This document shows positions 1-4,895 of a stretch of 5,405 nucleotides of DNA, piece after piece. The position numbers and the translations under genes are program-made. The stretch spans positions 1 through 5,405 of the forward strand of contig PXTV01000029.1 in NCBI GenBank assembly GCA_003022985.1, in the 5' to 3' direction. Every line of letters begins with the position of its first letter. Within the stretch, counting starts at the first letter, position 1. The DNA is from Bacteroidetes bacterium SW_11_45_7 (GTDB lineage: Bacteria; Bacteroidota; Bacteroidia; Chitinophagales; SW-11-45-7). The notes under the pieces were generated by a model. It saw nothing but the letters and a program-made list of their open reading frames with translations. It ran no database searches and was not told the origin of the DNA.

Positions 1-27
1 CCTCGCCTCGCCTCGCCTCAGGCGAGG
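1..27. repeat. CCTCG tandem repeat ending in a perfect hairpin
   Basis: Three copies of CCTCG (1-15) are followed by a variant CCTCA. The last part forms an inverted repeat, CCTCGCCT (11-18) against AGGCGAGG (20-27), with one base between the arms. There is no T-run directly after it, so it is a poor terminator candidate. It may be a remnant of a terminator or intergenic repeat cut by the left edge, or an artefact of a contig end. The repeat itself is seen directly; its role is unknown. Confidence 0.6.
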
Positions 28-223
28 GATAATGAGGTACGCGGTTTTGTGATGAACCTGCATTAAAAGGAATCCATCAAAGCTGATTCAATGCTTTTGA
101 TTTGCAATTTCTTGTTCATATTTGTGCATTAACAGAGACCTTGCAATTTGCAACTTGGCGAGTATTGCAGCAATGAAGACATAGCTTATAATCGATTAAA
201 AACAGTGCACAAACCATGTTGTC
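28..223. other. Non-coding leader with TTGCAA palindromes
   Basis: No coding frame can be supported here. The segment is AT-rich. It contains three copies of the self-complementary hexamer TTGCAA (102-107, 141-146, 148-153) and an 11-bp near-palindrome ATTGCAGCAAT (164-174), all upstream of the adenylate-forming enzyme gene. A nine-base direct repeat TTGCAATTT occurs at 102-110 and 141-149. These could be operator half-sites for a regulator of the downstream gene, but AT-rich chance is not excluded. Confidence 0.4.
96..124 (+). promoter_or_regulatory. Weak Bacteroidota-type promoter candidate
   Basis: TTTG at 96-99 is followed after 17 bases by CATATTTG at 117-124. This is one mismatch from the TAnnTTTG -7 element described for the Bacteroidota primary sigma factor. 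It would place transcription initiation roughly 90 bases before the ATG at 224 and leave the TTGCAA pair at 141-153 just downstream of the start. The match is short and the region AT-rich, so this is tentative. Confidence 0.25.
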
Positions 224-1519
224 ATGGATATCCCCTCAATTGAACAGGAGTCACCAGCAGCCATTAAGCAACTTCAGGAAGATAAGCTGAGCGATTTATT
301 ACATTACCTTAAGAAGGCCTCACCTTACTACTCCCGTTTATTTCAGAAGTATAGCATCGATATTGACCAAATCAAGACGCTCGGGGACCTGCAACGCATT
401 CCCGTTACCACCAAAAAGCAGTTGCAGGAGCAAAATCAGGAGTTTATCTGTGTACCCAAAAACCGGATTGTTGATTATATTACCACATCCGGCACGCTGG
501 GCGATCCGGTGACTTTTGCCTTGACCGACCAAGACCTTGAACGCCTGGCCTATAATGAAAAGATATCGTTCACTTGTGCGGATAGCAGCAGCGATGATAC
601 ATTCCAGCTTATGACAACAATTGACAGGCGCTTTATGGCCGGGCTTGCCTATTTCCTGGGCGTTCGTAAACTCGGTGCGGGTATTGCAAGAGTGGGACCG
701 GGTATGCCGGAGCTCCAATGGGACACCATTAACCGTATTGCGCCAACAGCTTTTATCACCGTTCCGTCATTCTTGCTCAAGTTAATTGAATACGCTGAGG
801 AAAACGGCATCGATTATCGCCAATCATCCATCCAAAAGGCCATTTGTATAGGGGAAACAGTGCGGAATCCCGATTTTTCCCTCAATACACTGGGCCAAAG
901 GATTACTGAGAAATGGCCCATTACGCTTTACTCGACCTATGCTTCCACTGAAATGGGCACAGCTTTTACAGAGTGCAGTGAACAAAAAGGCGGTCATCAT
1001 CACCCGGAATTGATCATCGTTGAGTTTCTTGATGACGATGATCAACCTGTTCCTGAGGATCAGCCCGGAGAGGTTACTGTTACAACACTTGGCATGGAAG
1101 GCATGCCATTGCTTCGTTTCAAAACGGGGGATATTTGTTATCGCCACACGGAACCTTGTCCATGTGGGCGCAATACCATGCGCCTCGGGCCGGTTATTGG
1201 CCGCAGACAGCAAATGATCAAACTCAAGGGAACCACTCTCTATCCGCCAGCTATTTACGATGTGTTACACGATATTCAGGAAGTTGATAATTATGTTGTA
1301 GAAGTTTCGACAAATGATATTGGAACGGATGATTTGTTGATTCGCGTAGGCTGCAGCAATCAATCACAAAATCTGGAGAAAAAGATCACGGATCATTTCA
1401 GGGCAAATTTGCGTGTGTCACCTGTTATTAAGCTTCATTCAAGGGAAGAAGTTGATGAATTCAGATTTCCCGGTACCAGCAGAAAACCGATGACATTTAT
1501 CGATAAGAGGCAATCTTAA
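224..1519 (+). CDS. PaaK-like adenylate-forming enzyme (phenylacetate-CoA ligase family)
   Basis: This is an ANL-superfamily enzyme expected to activate a carboxylic acid with ATP to an acyl-adenylate and pass it to CoA or a carrier-protein thiol in the cytoplasm. Its 431 residues match the usual length of PaaK-type ligases. Visible motifs in order are the phosphate-binding loop TTSGTLGDP (87-95), YASTEMG (239-245, the aromatic-xSTE core motif), TGD (301-303, ribose-binding Asp), GRR (326-328) and KLKGTTLYPPAIYDVL (333-348, hinge and start of the C-terminal subdomain). Lys421 near the C-terminus is the candidate catalytic lysine. Cys251, the His cluster at 258-260 and CPCGR (312-316) resemble the metal-binding Cys/His set seen in several PaaK-like proteins. 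The ATG at 224 has no clear Shine-Dalgarno, as is usual in Bacteroidota, and gives a normal family N-terminus. The substrate cannot be read from sequence: an aryl acid is plausible, but no phenylacetate catabolic genes (paaABCDE) are nearby. A role in secondary metabolism alongside the flavoenzyme at 2671-3906 is inference. Confidence 0.88.
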   Translation: MDIPSIEQESPAAIKQLQEDKLSDLLHYLKKASPYYSRLFQKYSIDIDQIKTLGDLQRIPVTTKKQLQEQNQEFICVPKNRIVDYITTSGTLGDPVTFALTDQDLERLAYNEKISFTCADSSSDDTFQLMTTIDRRFMAGLAYFLGVRKLGAGIARVGPGMPELQWDTINRIAPTAFITVPSFLLKLIEYAEENGIDYRQSSIQKAICIGETVRNPDFSLNTLGQRITEKWPITLYSTYASTEMGTAFTECSEQKGGHHHPELIIVEFLDDDDQPVPEDQPGEVTVTTLGMEGMPLLRFKTGDICYRHTEPCPCGRNTMRLGPVIGRRQQMIKLKGTTLYPPAIYDVLHDIQEVDNYVVEVSTNDIGTDDLLIRVGCSNQSQNLEKKITDHFRANLRVSPVIKLHSREEVDEFRFPGTSRKPMTFIDKRQS

Positions 1520-1769
1520 ATAATGGGTAGATGTCAGTATACTGATTATCAATGAAAGTTTTTATCTTGGAGCAATACAGAAATATAGAATAAGGCGTTT
1601 AGAGATTTTACCACGGATAAAACGCTCGGTAGAACGAGTTCTCAAATTTGAGGAAACAATACTAAAAACTTTATATTTCTGCCGTCCTACCGGTTTAAGT
1701 TCCTATTGTGGCCCTCAGGCACCTTATTCTATGGATATTTTATTTCCTAATTTTCAAAAATGGTCTATT
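1520..1769. other. Intergenic region with two 12-bp perfect palindromes
   Basis: No gene is supported. TCAGTATACTGA (1534-1545) lies 14 bases after the preceding stop codon, and CTCAAATTTGAG (1641-1652) lies further on. GCGTTT (1595-1600) and AAACGC (1619-1624) form a weak six-bp stem with a loop of about 18 bases. None is followed by a T-run that would mark a clear intrinsic terminator. The second palindrome overlaps the proposed promoter of the lipoprotein gene. Confidence 0.5.
1641..1679 (+). promoter_or_regulatory. Promoter candidate with palindromic operator, lipoprotein gene
   Basis: TTTG (1647-1650) is followed after 21 bases by TATATTTC (1672-1679), one mismatch from TAnnTTTG. The perfect palindrome CTCAAATTTGAG (1641-1652) contains the TTTG element, an arrangement that would suit a dimeric repressor blocking the -33 region. 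The predicted start of transcription is about 80-85 bases before the preferred ATG at 1770. This is proposed from sequence only. Confidence 0.3.
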
Positions 1770-2390
1770 ATGAGTCGCTTAGCAATTTTTATCCTGTTTC
1801 CATTTTCCATTTTCTTTCTGTCTTCATGTGCCAGTTTGGTGGATTTTGCACGTGGTGATGAGGAATTATCATTCTTAAGAGGTGAGCAAACTGTAGATGT
1901 CAAGTTCGATTATTCAGACATGGCAGTTGGGAGTTATTCGAGCGAGGAGGATTATGTTGAAAAGAAAGTTAAAGAAAAAAATGAAGATGAGCCGGGTTCA
2001 GGTGATCAGTGGCGCAAAGAATGGAAGGGAAATAGGGAGAGCAAGTTCGAGCCCGAGTTTTTGGAACTGCTTAATGAGTACGGTAAAGATGATAAAAAGC
2101 TCGATTTTGATAAGAATAATGACGATGCCAACTACCTGATGATCGTTGAAACAACATTTACCGAACCCGGATTTAACGTAGGGGTTGCCAGGAGAGATGC
2201 TGAAATCGACCTCAAGATCCGTTTTGTTGAAAAGGGTAATCCGGAAAATGTACTGACAAAGCTAAGTATTCAAGACGTGCCAGGAAGATCGAGCATGGGA
2301 TATGACTTTGCTACAGGTACCCGGCTTACGGAAGCGTATGCCAAGGCAGGGAAAGAATTGGGTAAGTATATAGCCTCTAAAGATTTTTAA
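1770..2390 (+). CDS. Small lipoprotein of unknown function
   Basis: Translation from the ATG at 1770 gives a compact lipoprotein signal: Ser-Arg, then a hydrophobic stretch ending in the lipobox LSSC, with the modified Cys at residue 20. An in-frame ATG at 1731 would add 13 residues (MDILFPNFQKWSI), make the signal unusually long and is less likely. The mature protein is about 187 residues. A highly charged Lys/Glu/Asp-rich stretch follows (about residues 60-95 from this start). The C-terminal half looks folded, with beta-like segments (YLMIVETTFTEPGFNVGV; EIDLKIRFVE) and a closing helix (RLTEAYAKAGKELGKYIAS). The residues after Cys (ASLVDF) are not the acidic lipoprotein export signal described in Capnocytophaga, so periplasmic-leaflet anchoring is as likely as surface display. 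The pattern loosely recalls small envelope lipoproteins such as the DUF4410 type, but I cannot assign a family. Spacers of 250 and 280 bases suggest it is transcribed alone. Confidence 0.75.
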   Translation: MSRLAIFILFPFSIFFLSSCASLVDFARGDEELSFLRGEQTVDVKFDYSDMAVGSYSSEEDYVEKKVKEKNEDEPGSGDQWRKEWKGNRESKFEPEFLELLNEYGKDDKKLDFDKNNDDANYLMIVETTFTEPGFNVGVARRDAEIDLKIRFVEKGNPENVLTKLSIQDVPGRSSMGYDFATGTRLTEAYAKAGKELGKYIASKDF

Positions 2391-2396
2391 TCTACA

Positions 2397-2414
2397 TTCA
2401 ACACTTGTGTTGAA
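2397..2414 (+). terminator. Possible terminator hairpin after the lipoprotein gene
   Basis: TTCAACACTTGTGTTGAA is a perfect inverted repeat with 8-bp arms and two central bases, so the physical stem would be about 6-7 bp. It starts seven bases after the TAA at 2388-2390. The following sequence ATATGCTTTGTTTGG is T-rich but has no uninterrupted T-run. A second stem-loop at 2439-2456 follows and could help termination. Confidence 0.35.
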
Positions 2415-2438
2415 ATATGCTTTGTTTGGTCATTTCCC

Positions 2439-2456
2439 ATCTCGGTGAACTGAGAT
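2439..2456. repeat. Inverted repeat
   Basis: ATCTCGGT (2439-2446) pairs with ACTGAGAT (2449-2456) with one G-U wobble. It is short and has no T-run; it may be a secondary terminator element or chance. Confidence 0.3.
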
Positions 2457-2536
2457 AGGATTGAACTGTTAAAATATTAAGGAATTATGTACCTAATGGT
2501 TATTGAGGCTACCCTGTAAGAAATCAGGCATTTTTA

Positions 2537-2580
2537 TGTAGAGGCGTTCCGAATTGCTAGCGATTCGGAACGCTCCTACA
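2537..2580. repeat. REP-like 44-nt palindromic element
   Basis: The arms TGTAGAGGCGTTCCGAAT (2537-2554) and ATTCGGAACGCTCCTACA (2563-2580) pair over 16 of 18 positions, the mismatches being at the fifth and sixth positions from the outside. The loop TGCTAGCG contains its own GCTAGC palindrome. The termini TGTAG/CTACA and the GAGGCGTTCC core resemble short dispersed palindromes of the TGTAGAGRCGT type that I associate with intergenic regions of Bacteroidota and cyanobacteria (recalled pattern, not searched). The GC-rich arms stand out from AT-rich flanks, which suits an inserted REP/MITE-like element. There is no T-run on either side, so termination is not its obvious function. Confidence 0.6.
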
Positions 2581-2637
2581 ATTCATTTTACTTGTTGGTG
2601 AACCGTTAAATACACAATTCCCGAATATTATATAAAG

Positions 2638-2655
2638 AATAGGGGAAATCCTATT
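2638..2655 (+). promoter_or_regulatory. Small leader hairpin before the flavoenzyme
   Basis: AATAGG (2638-2643) pairs with CCTATT (2650-2655), leaving loop GGAAAT. The purine-rich AGGGGAA at 2641-2647 is partly buried in the stem and lies about 24 bases before the ATG, too far to be a normal ribosome-binding site. A role in translation control is possible but unproven. Confidence 0.2.
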
Positions 2656-2670
2656 GACAACAAAGCTATT

Positions 2671-3906
2671 ATGACCCGGGAATCGGCTGACGTATTGGTA
2701 ATTGGTGCTGGCCCTTCCGGTACTGTTGCAGCATCCATGATAGAACAAGCCGGTTTGAATTGCATGATAGTGGAGAACCAGCATTTTCCGCGCTTCATGA
2801 TTGGTGAAAGCTTGATTCCTCGCTGCATGGAGCATTTTCAGGAAGCGGGATTTATGGAAGCTCTGCAAGATGCTAATTTCCAGGTCAAATACGGGGCCAA
2901 TTTTCTTAGAGGCCGTGAACTGAGCACTTTCAACTTTGATGAGCAATACTCATCTTCCTGGACCTGGGCATGGCAAGTCCCCCGTGCTGAATTCGACAAT
3001 ATATTGGCCAACGAAATCCAACAAAGGGGAGTGCGTGTTCGCTATGGAACAGGCGTTACGGATGTTCAATTTGATGGCTCGCTTTCAACATCTACTCTGC
3101 GTGATGATGAAGGCAATGACTATAAGGTAAATGCGAGTTTCGTGATTGATGCAAGTGGCAATGGCCGGGTATTGCCGCGCTTGTTGGGACTTGATCAACC
3201 TTCTGACTTTCCGCCACGTAAGGCCTCGTTCGTGCATGTTGAGGATCCTTATAGGCCAGAAGGCCTGGAAGGAAATCAAAATTTCTTTGTGGTTCTGCAA
3301 AGAGATGTGTGGGTATGGATCATCCCGTTTGCTGATGGTACCACTTCACTTGGATTTGTCGGGAATCCGGAGTTCTTTGATCGGTATGAAGGTGAAGGCG
3401 AGGAGAAGTTCCGCAATATGATCGATTCCGTTTCTCAAATCAAAAACCGCTTCCGTAACGTACCATACTTGTTTCCTCCCAAGGAAATTACGGGTTATTC
3501 TTCCTCTGTCACACGCTTATATGGCGAAGGGTTTGCTTTAACGGGCAATACCGCTGAATTTCTCGATCCTATTTTCTCATCCGGAGTAGCTTTTGCAACC
3601 GAGTCCGGTTTAGTAGCAGGAAAATTAGCTGCAAGGCAAATCAACGGTGAGCAAGTTGATTGGGAAAAGGAGTTCGCTTCCCATATCCGCGAGGGCGTAG
3701 ATGTTTTTCGCACCTATGTGCAAGCCTGGTACGATGGCACATTGCAAGACATAGCGTTTTCGAATAACATCAATCCAACGTTTAAGCAACAAATTTCATC
3801 CGTCTTGGCAGGTCAGGTCTGGGATCGCTCCAATCCCTTTGTGAGAAGACACAAACGTGCGCTGAGCGCACTGAACAAAGTGCAAACGATAGAAGCTCGC
3901 CAATAA
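2671..3906 (+). CDS. FAD-dependent oxidoreductase, flavin-dependent halogenase-like
   Basis: This soluble flavoprotein of 411 residues belongs to the tryptophan/phenol halogenase and related monooxygenase superfamily. The N-terminal Rossmann fold has GAGPSG (12-17) and the Glu35 expected to bind the adenosine ribose. FPRFMIGESLIP (39-50) is the conserved FPR-x-x-IGESL-P loop of this superfamily. VKYGANF (72-78) offers Lys73 as candidate for the active-site lysine. WVWIIP (214-219) fits the WxWxIP signature associated with halogenases. The second FAD motif reads GNTAEFLDPIFSSGVAF (292-308): the usual GD is GN here, while LDP and SSGV are intact. The product would need reduced FAD from a partner flavin reductase, which is not in the window. 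The length is shorter than classic tryptophan halogenases (over 500 residues) and closer to phenol/pyrrole-type and Bacteroidota flexirubin-locus enzymes. Hydroxylation, dehydrogenation or halogenation are all possible; family assignment is firm, chemistry is not. The ATG at 2671 gives a standard short N-terminus before the Rossmann strand. Confidence 0.9.
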   Translation: MTRESADVLVIGAGPSGTVAASMIEQAGLNCMIVENQHFPRFMIGESLIPRCMEHFQEAGFMEALQDANFQVKYGANFLRGRELSTFNFDEQYSSSWTWAWQVPRAEFDNILANEIQQRGVRVRYGTGVTDVQFDGSLSTSTLRDDEGNDYKVNASFVIDASGNGRVLPRLLGLDQPSDFPPRKASFVHVEDPYRPEGLEGNQNFFVVLQRDVWVWIIPFADGTTSLGFVGNPEFFDRYEGEGEEKFRNMIDSVSQIKNRFRNVPYLFPPKEITGYSSSVTRLYGEGFALTGNTAEFLDPIFSSGVAFATESGLVAGKLAARQINGEQVDWEKEFASHIREGVDVFRTYVQAWYDGTLQDIAFSNNINPTFKQQISSVLAGQVWDRSNPFVRRHKRALSALNKVQTIEARQ

Positions 3907-4019
3907 AGAACATCAACTCTCAGTATTGATGCAAATAGATCATACGTTTTTTATTAATTTTAAGAGTTGTTCATAGTCCGGCTTGAAGAGGTCACTAAAA
4001 CCACCACCTCCCTATTACC

Positions 4020-4895
4020 TTGTTTGTCACCAACATTCTGAATTCTTCAATTTTGCACTCTGCCTCTATATGTAGGCATCCTTTCATTTCTTATCTATTC
4101 CTATCGTTTCTCAACTTCATTTGCTCATTTTGTTGGCTTGTTTTTTTGCCAATCGTGCTCCTCTTGTCTTTTACTCATACTACCCTGGCGCAGGATATTG
4201 TCATTTCAGGCAGGGTGTACAAAGGCGAAACGCAAAAACCAGTGCCCTTTGCCAATGTCTATACAGGTTTTAATCGCAATATTGGTACAACAACAGATGA
4301 GGATGGCAAATACCGTCTTACTGTTCCTCCCGGCACCGATTCCATTATTGTATCCTCGTTAGGATACGAGAAAATTGCCAAAGCTGTAGGAAATGACATT
4401 AAGCAAAGGATCGATTTTGCATTGGGAGAGGGATCACTCAATTTGGATGAGGTGGTTGTTAAGCCGGGTGTTGATCCTGCTAAAGAATTGTTCCGCAACA
4501 CTGTAGATCAAAAAGGAGTGAATGACATTCAGCGCCATTCTTTTTATAAATGTGAGGCGTATAACAAGATTGAATTTGATCTCGGTCATCTTACGGAAAA
4601 GTTCATGAACAGATGGTATTTAAGACCATTTAGCTTTGTTTTTGATGACATCGATTCAACAGCAGAGGAGCCGTTTTTACCGGTTTTTTTAACTGAAACT
4701 TTGTCCGAGGTTTATTTTCAAAATCCACCTGGTAATAAGCGGGAACAAATCCAGGCGAGCAGGGTGTCGGGTTTTGAGAACGAAAGTTTAACCCAATTCC
4801 TCGGCACCCTCTATCAAGACATTAATGTTTACGATAACTGGATATCTTTAGCTGACGTTGATTTTGTGAGCCCTCTCCATGATAATGGCCGGTAA
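4020..4895 (+). CDS. DUF5686-type protein, N-terminal piece (interrupted)
   Basis: This is the N-terminal part of an outer-membrane protein with a carboxypeptidase-regulatory-like beta-sandwich. Numbered from TTG 4020, a hydrophobic signal peptide ends near LAQ-D (residues 56-59). The CarboxypepD_reg-like domain follows at about 61-147 (ISGRVYKGETQKPVPFANV, then TTDEDGKYRL and SSLGYEK). The start of the DUF5686 region is at about 150-291 (AKELFRNTV, HSFYKCEAYNKIEF, YFQNPPGNKREQIQASRVSG, DINVYDNWISL, FVSPLHDNG). Family members are usually around 800 residues or more. This frame stops at residue 291 because the sequence switches to the opposite strand at about 4887-4893. The start is also odd: no ATG is in frame before the signal peptide, and TTG 4020 gives an overlong leader of about 58 residues. 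ATG 4070 is one base out of frame. Function in the family is poorly defined (envelope-associated). The continuation is the minus-strand piece at its right. Confidence 0.75.
   Translation: MFVTNILNSSILHSASICRHPFISYLFLSFLNFICSFCWLVFLPIVLLLSFTHTTLAQDIVISGRVYKGETQKPVPFANVYTGFNRNIGTTTDEDGKYRLTVPPGTDSIIVSSLGYEKIAKAVGNDIKQRIDFALGEGSLNLDEVVVKPGVDPAKELFRNTVDQKGVNDIQRHSFYKCEAYNKIEFDLGHLTEKFMNRWYLRPFSFVFDDIDSTAEEPFLPVFLTETLSEVYFQNPPGNKREQIQASRVSGFENESLTQFLGTLYQDINVYDNWISLADVDFVSPLHDNGR
4070..4076 (+). other. Probable true start with 1-base frameshift
   Basis: The sequence reads ATG-T-AGG. Without T4073 the ATG would open the signal peptide as MRHPFISYLF..., with Arg as second residue, a long hydrophobic core and cleavage after LAQ. 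As written, ATG is followed at once by a TAG stop. It is the only ATG between 3996 (in-frame stop TAA) and the start of the mature domain. This may be an indel error in the assembly or a real mutation; use of a non-AUG start is the alternative. Confidence 0.4.

Larger units (their letters stand above)
2391..2670. other. Hairpin-rich intergenic region
   Basis: These 280 non-coding bases hold four inverted repeats: 2397-2414, 2439-2456, 2537-2580 and 2638-2655. The first lies seven bases after the lipoprotein stop codon and the last ends 15 bases before the flavoenzyme start. The stretch 2457-2536 between the second and third shows nothing recognisable. No tRNA, small ORF with family features or riboswitch core was recognised. 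Confidence 0.5.

Noticed and set aside
1..223. CRISPR array or tRNA at the left end
   Set aside because: The CCTCG units are only five bases with no spacers, and no cloverleaf or CCA-like end was found in the segment.
338..718. Open minus-strand frame inside the adenylating enzyme gene
   Set aside because: The plus strand encodes clear adenylate-forming motifs here; the reverse translation has no recognisable family features.
824..1213. Open minus-strand frame inside the adenylating enzyme gene
   Set aside because: It overlaps the YASTEMG and TGD motifs of the real gene and its translation looks random. The same applies to the short plus-strand frame at 1020-1217.
1897..2139. Plus-strand frame inside the lipoprotein gene
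   Set aside because: It is an off-frame reading of the Lys/Glu-rich segment; the basic-rich translation is a composition effect.
2557..2946. Minus-strand frame reaching into the spacer before the flavoenzyme
   Set aside because: Most of it is antisense to the Rossmann-fold region, and its end falls in the REP-like palindrome; no protein features are seen.
3907..4019. Possible terminator from CAACTCT / AGAGTTG after the flavoenzyme
   Set aside because: The arms are only 7 bp with a loop of over 40 bases, and the TTTTTT run lies inside the loop rather than after the stem, so it is not a credible intrinsic terminator.
4138..4362. Off-frame open reading in the regulatory-like domain
   Set aside because: It begins with TTG in a T-rich signal-peptide region and is antagonistic to the clear CarboxypepD_reg-like frame.
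4822..4895. A 74-base overlap of two convergent genes
   Set aside because: Each frame in the overlap is the complement of the other's true coding sequence. Family resemblance ends at about 4887-4890 on both strands, so the overlap is a by-product of the inverted join.
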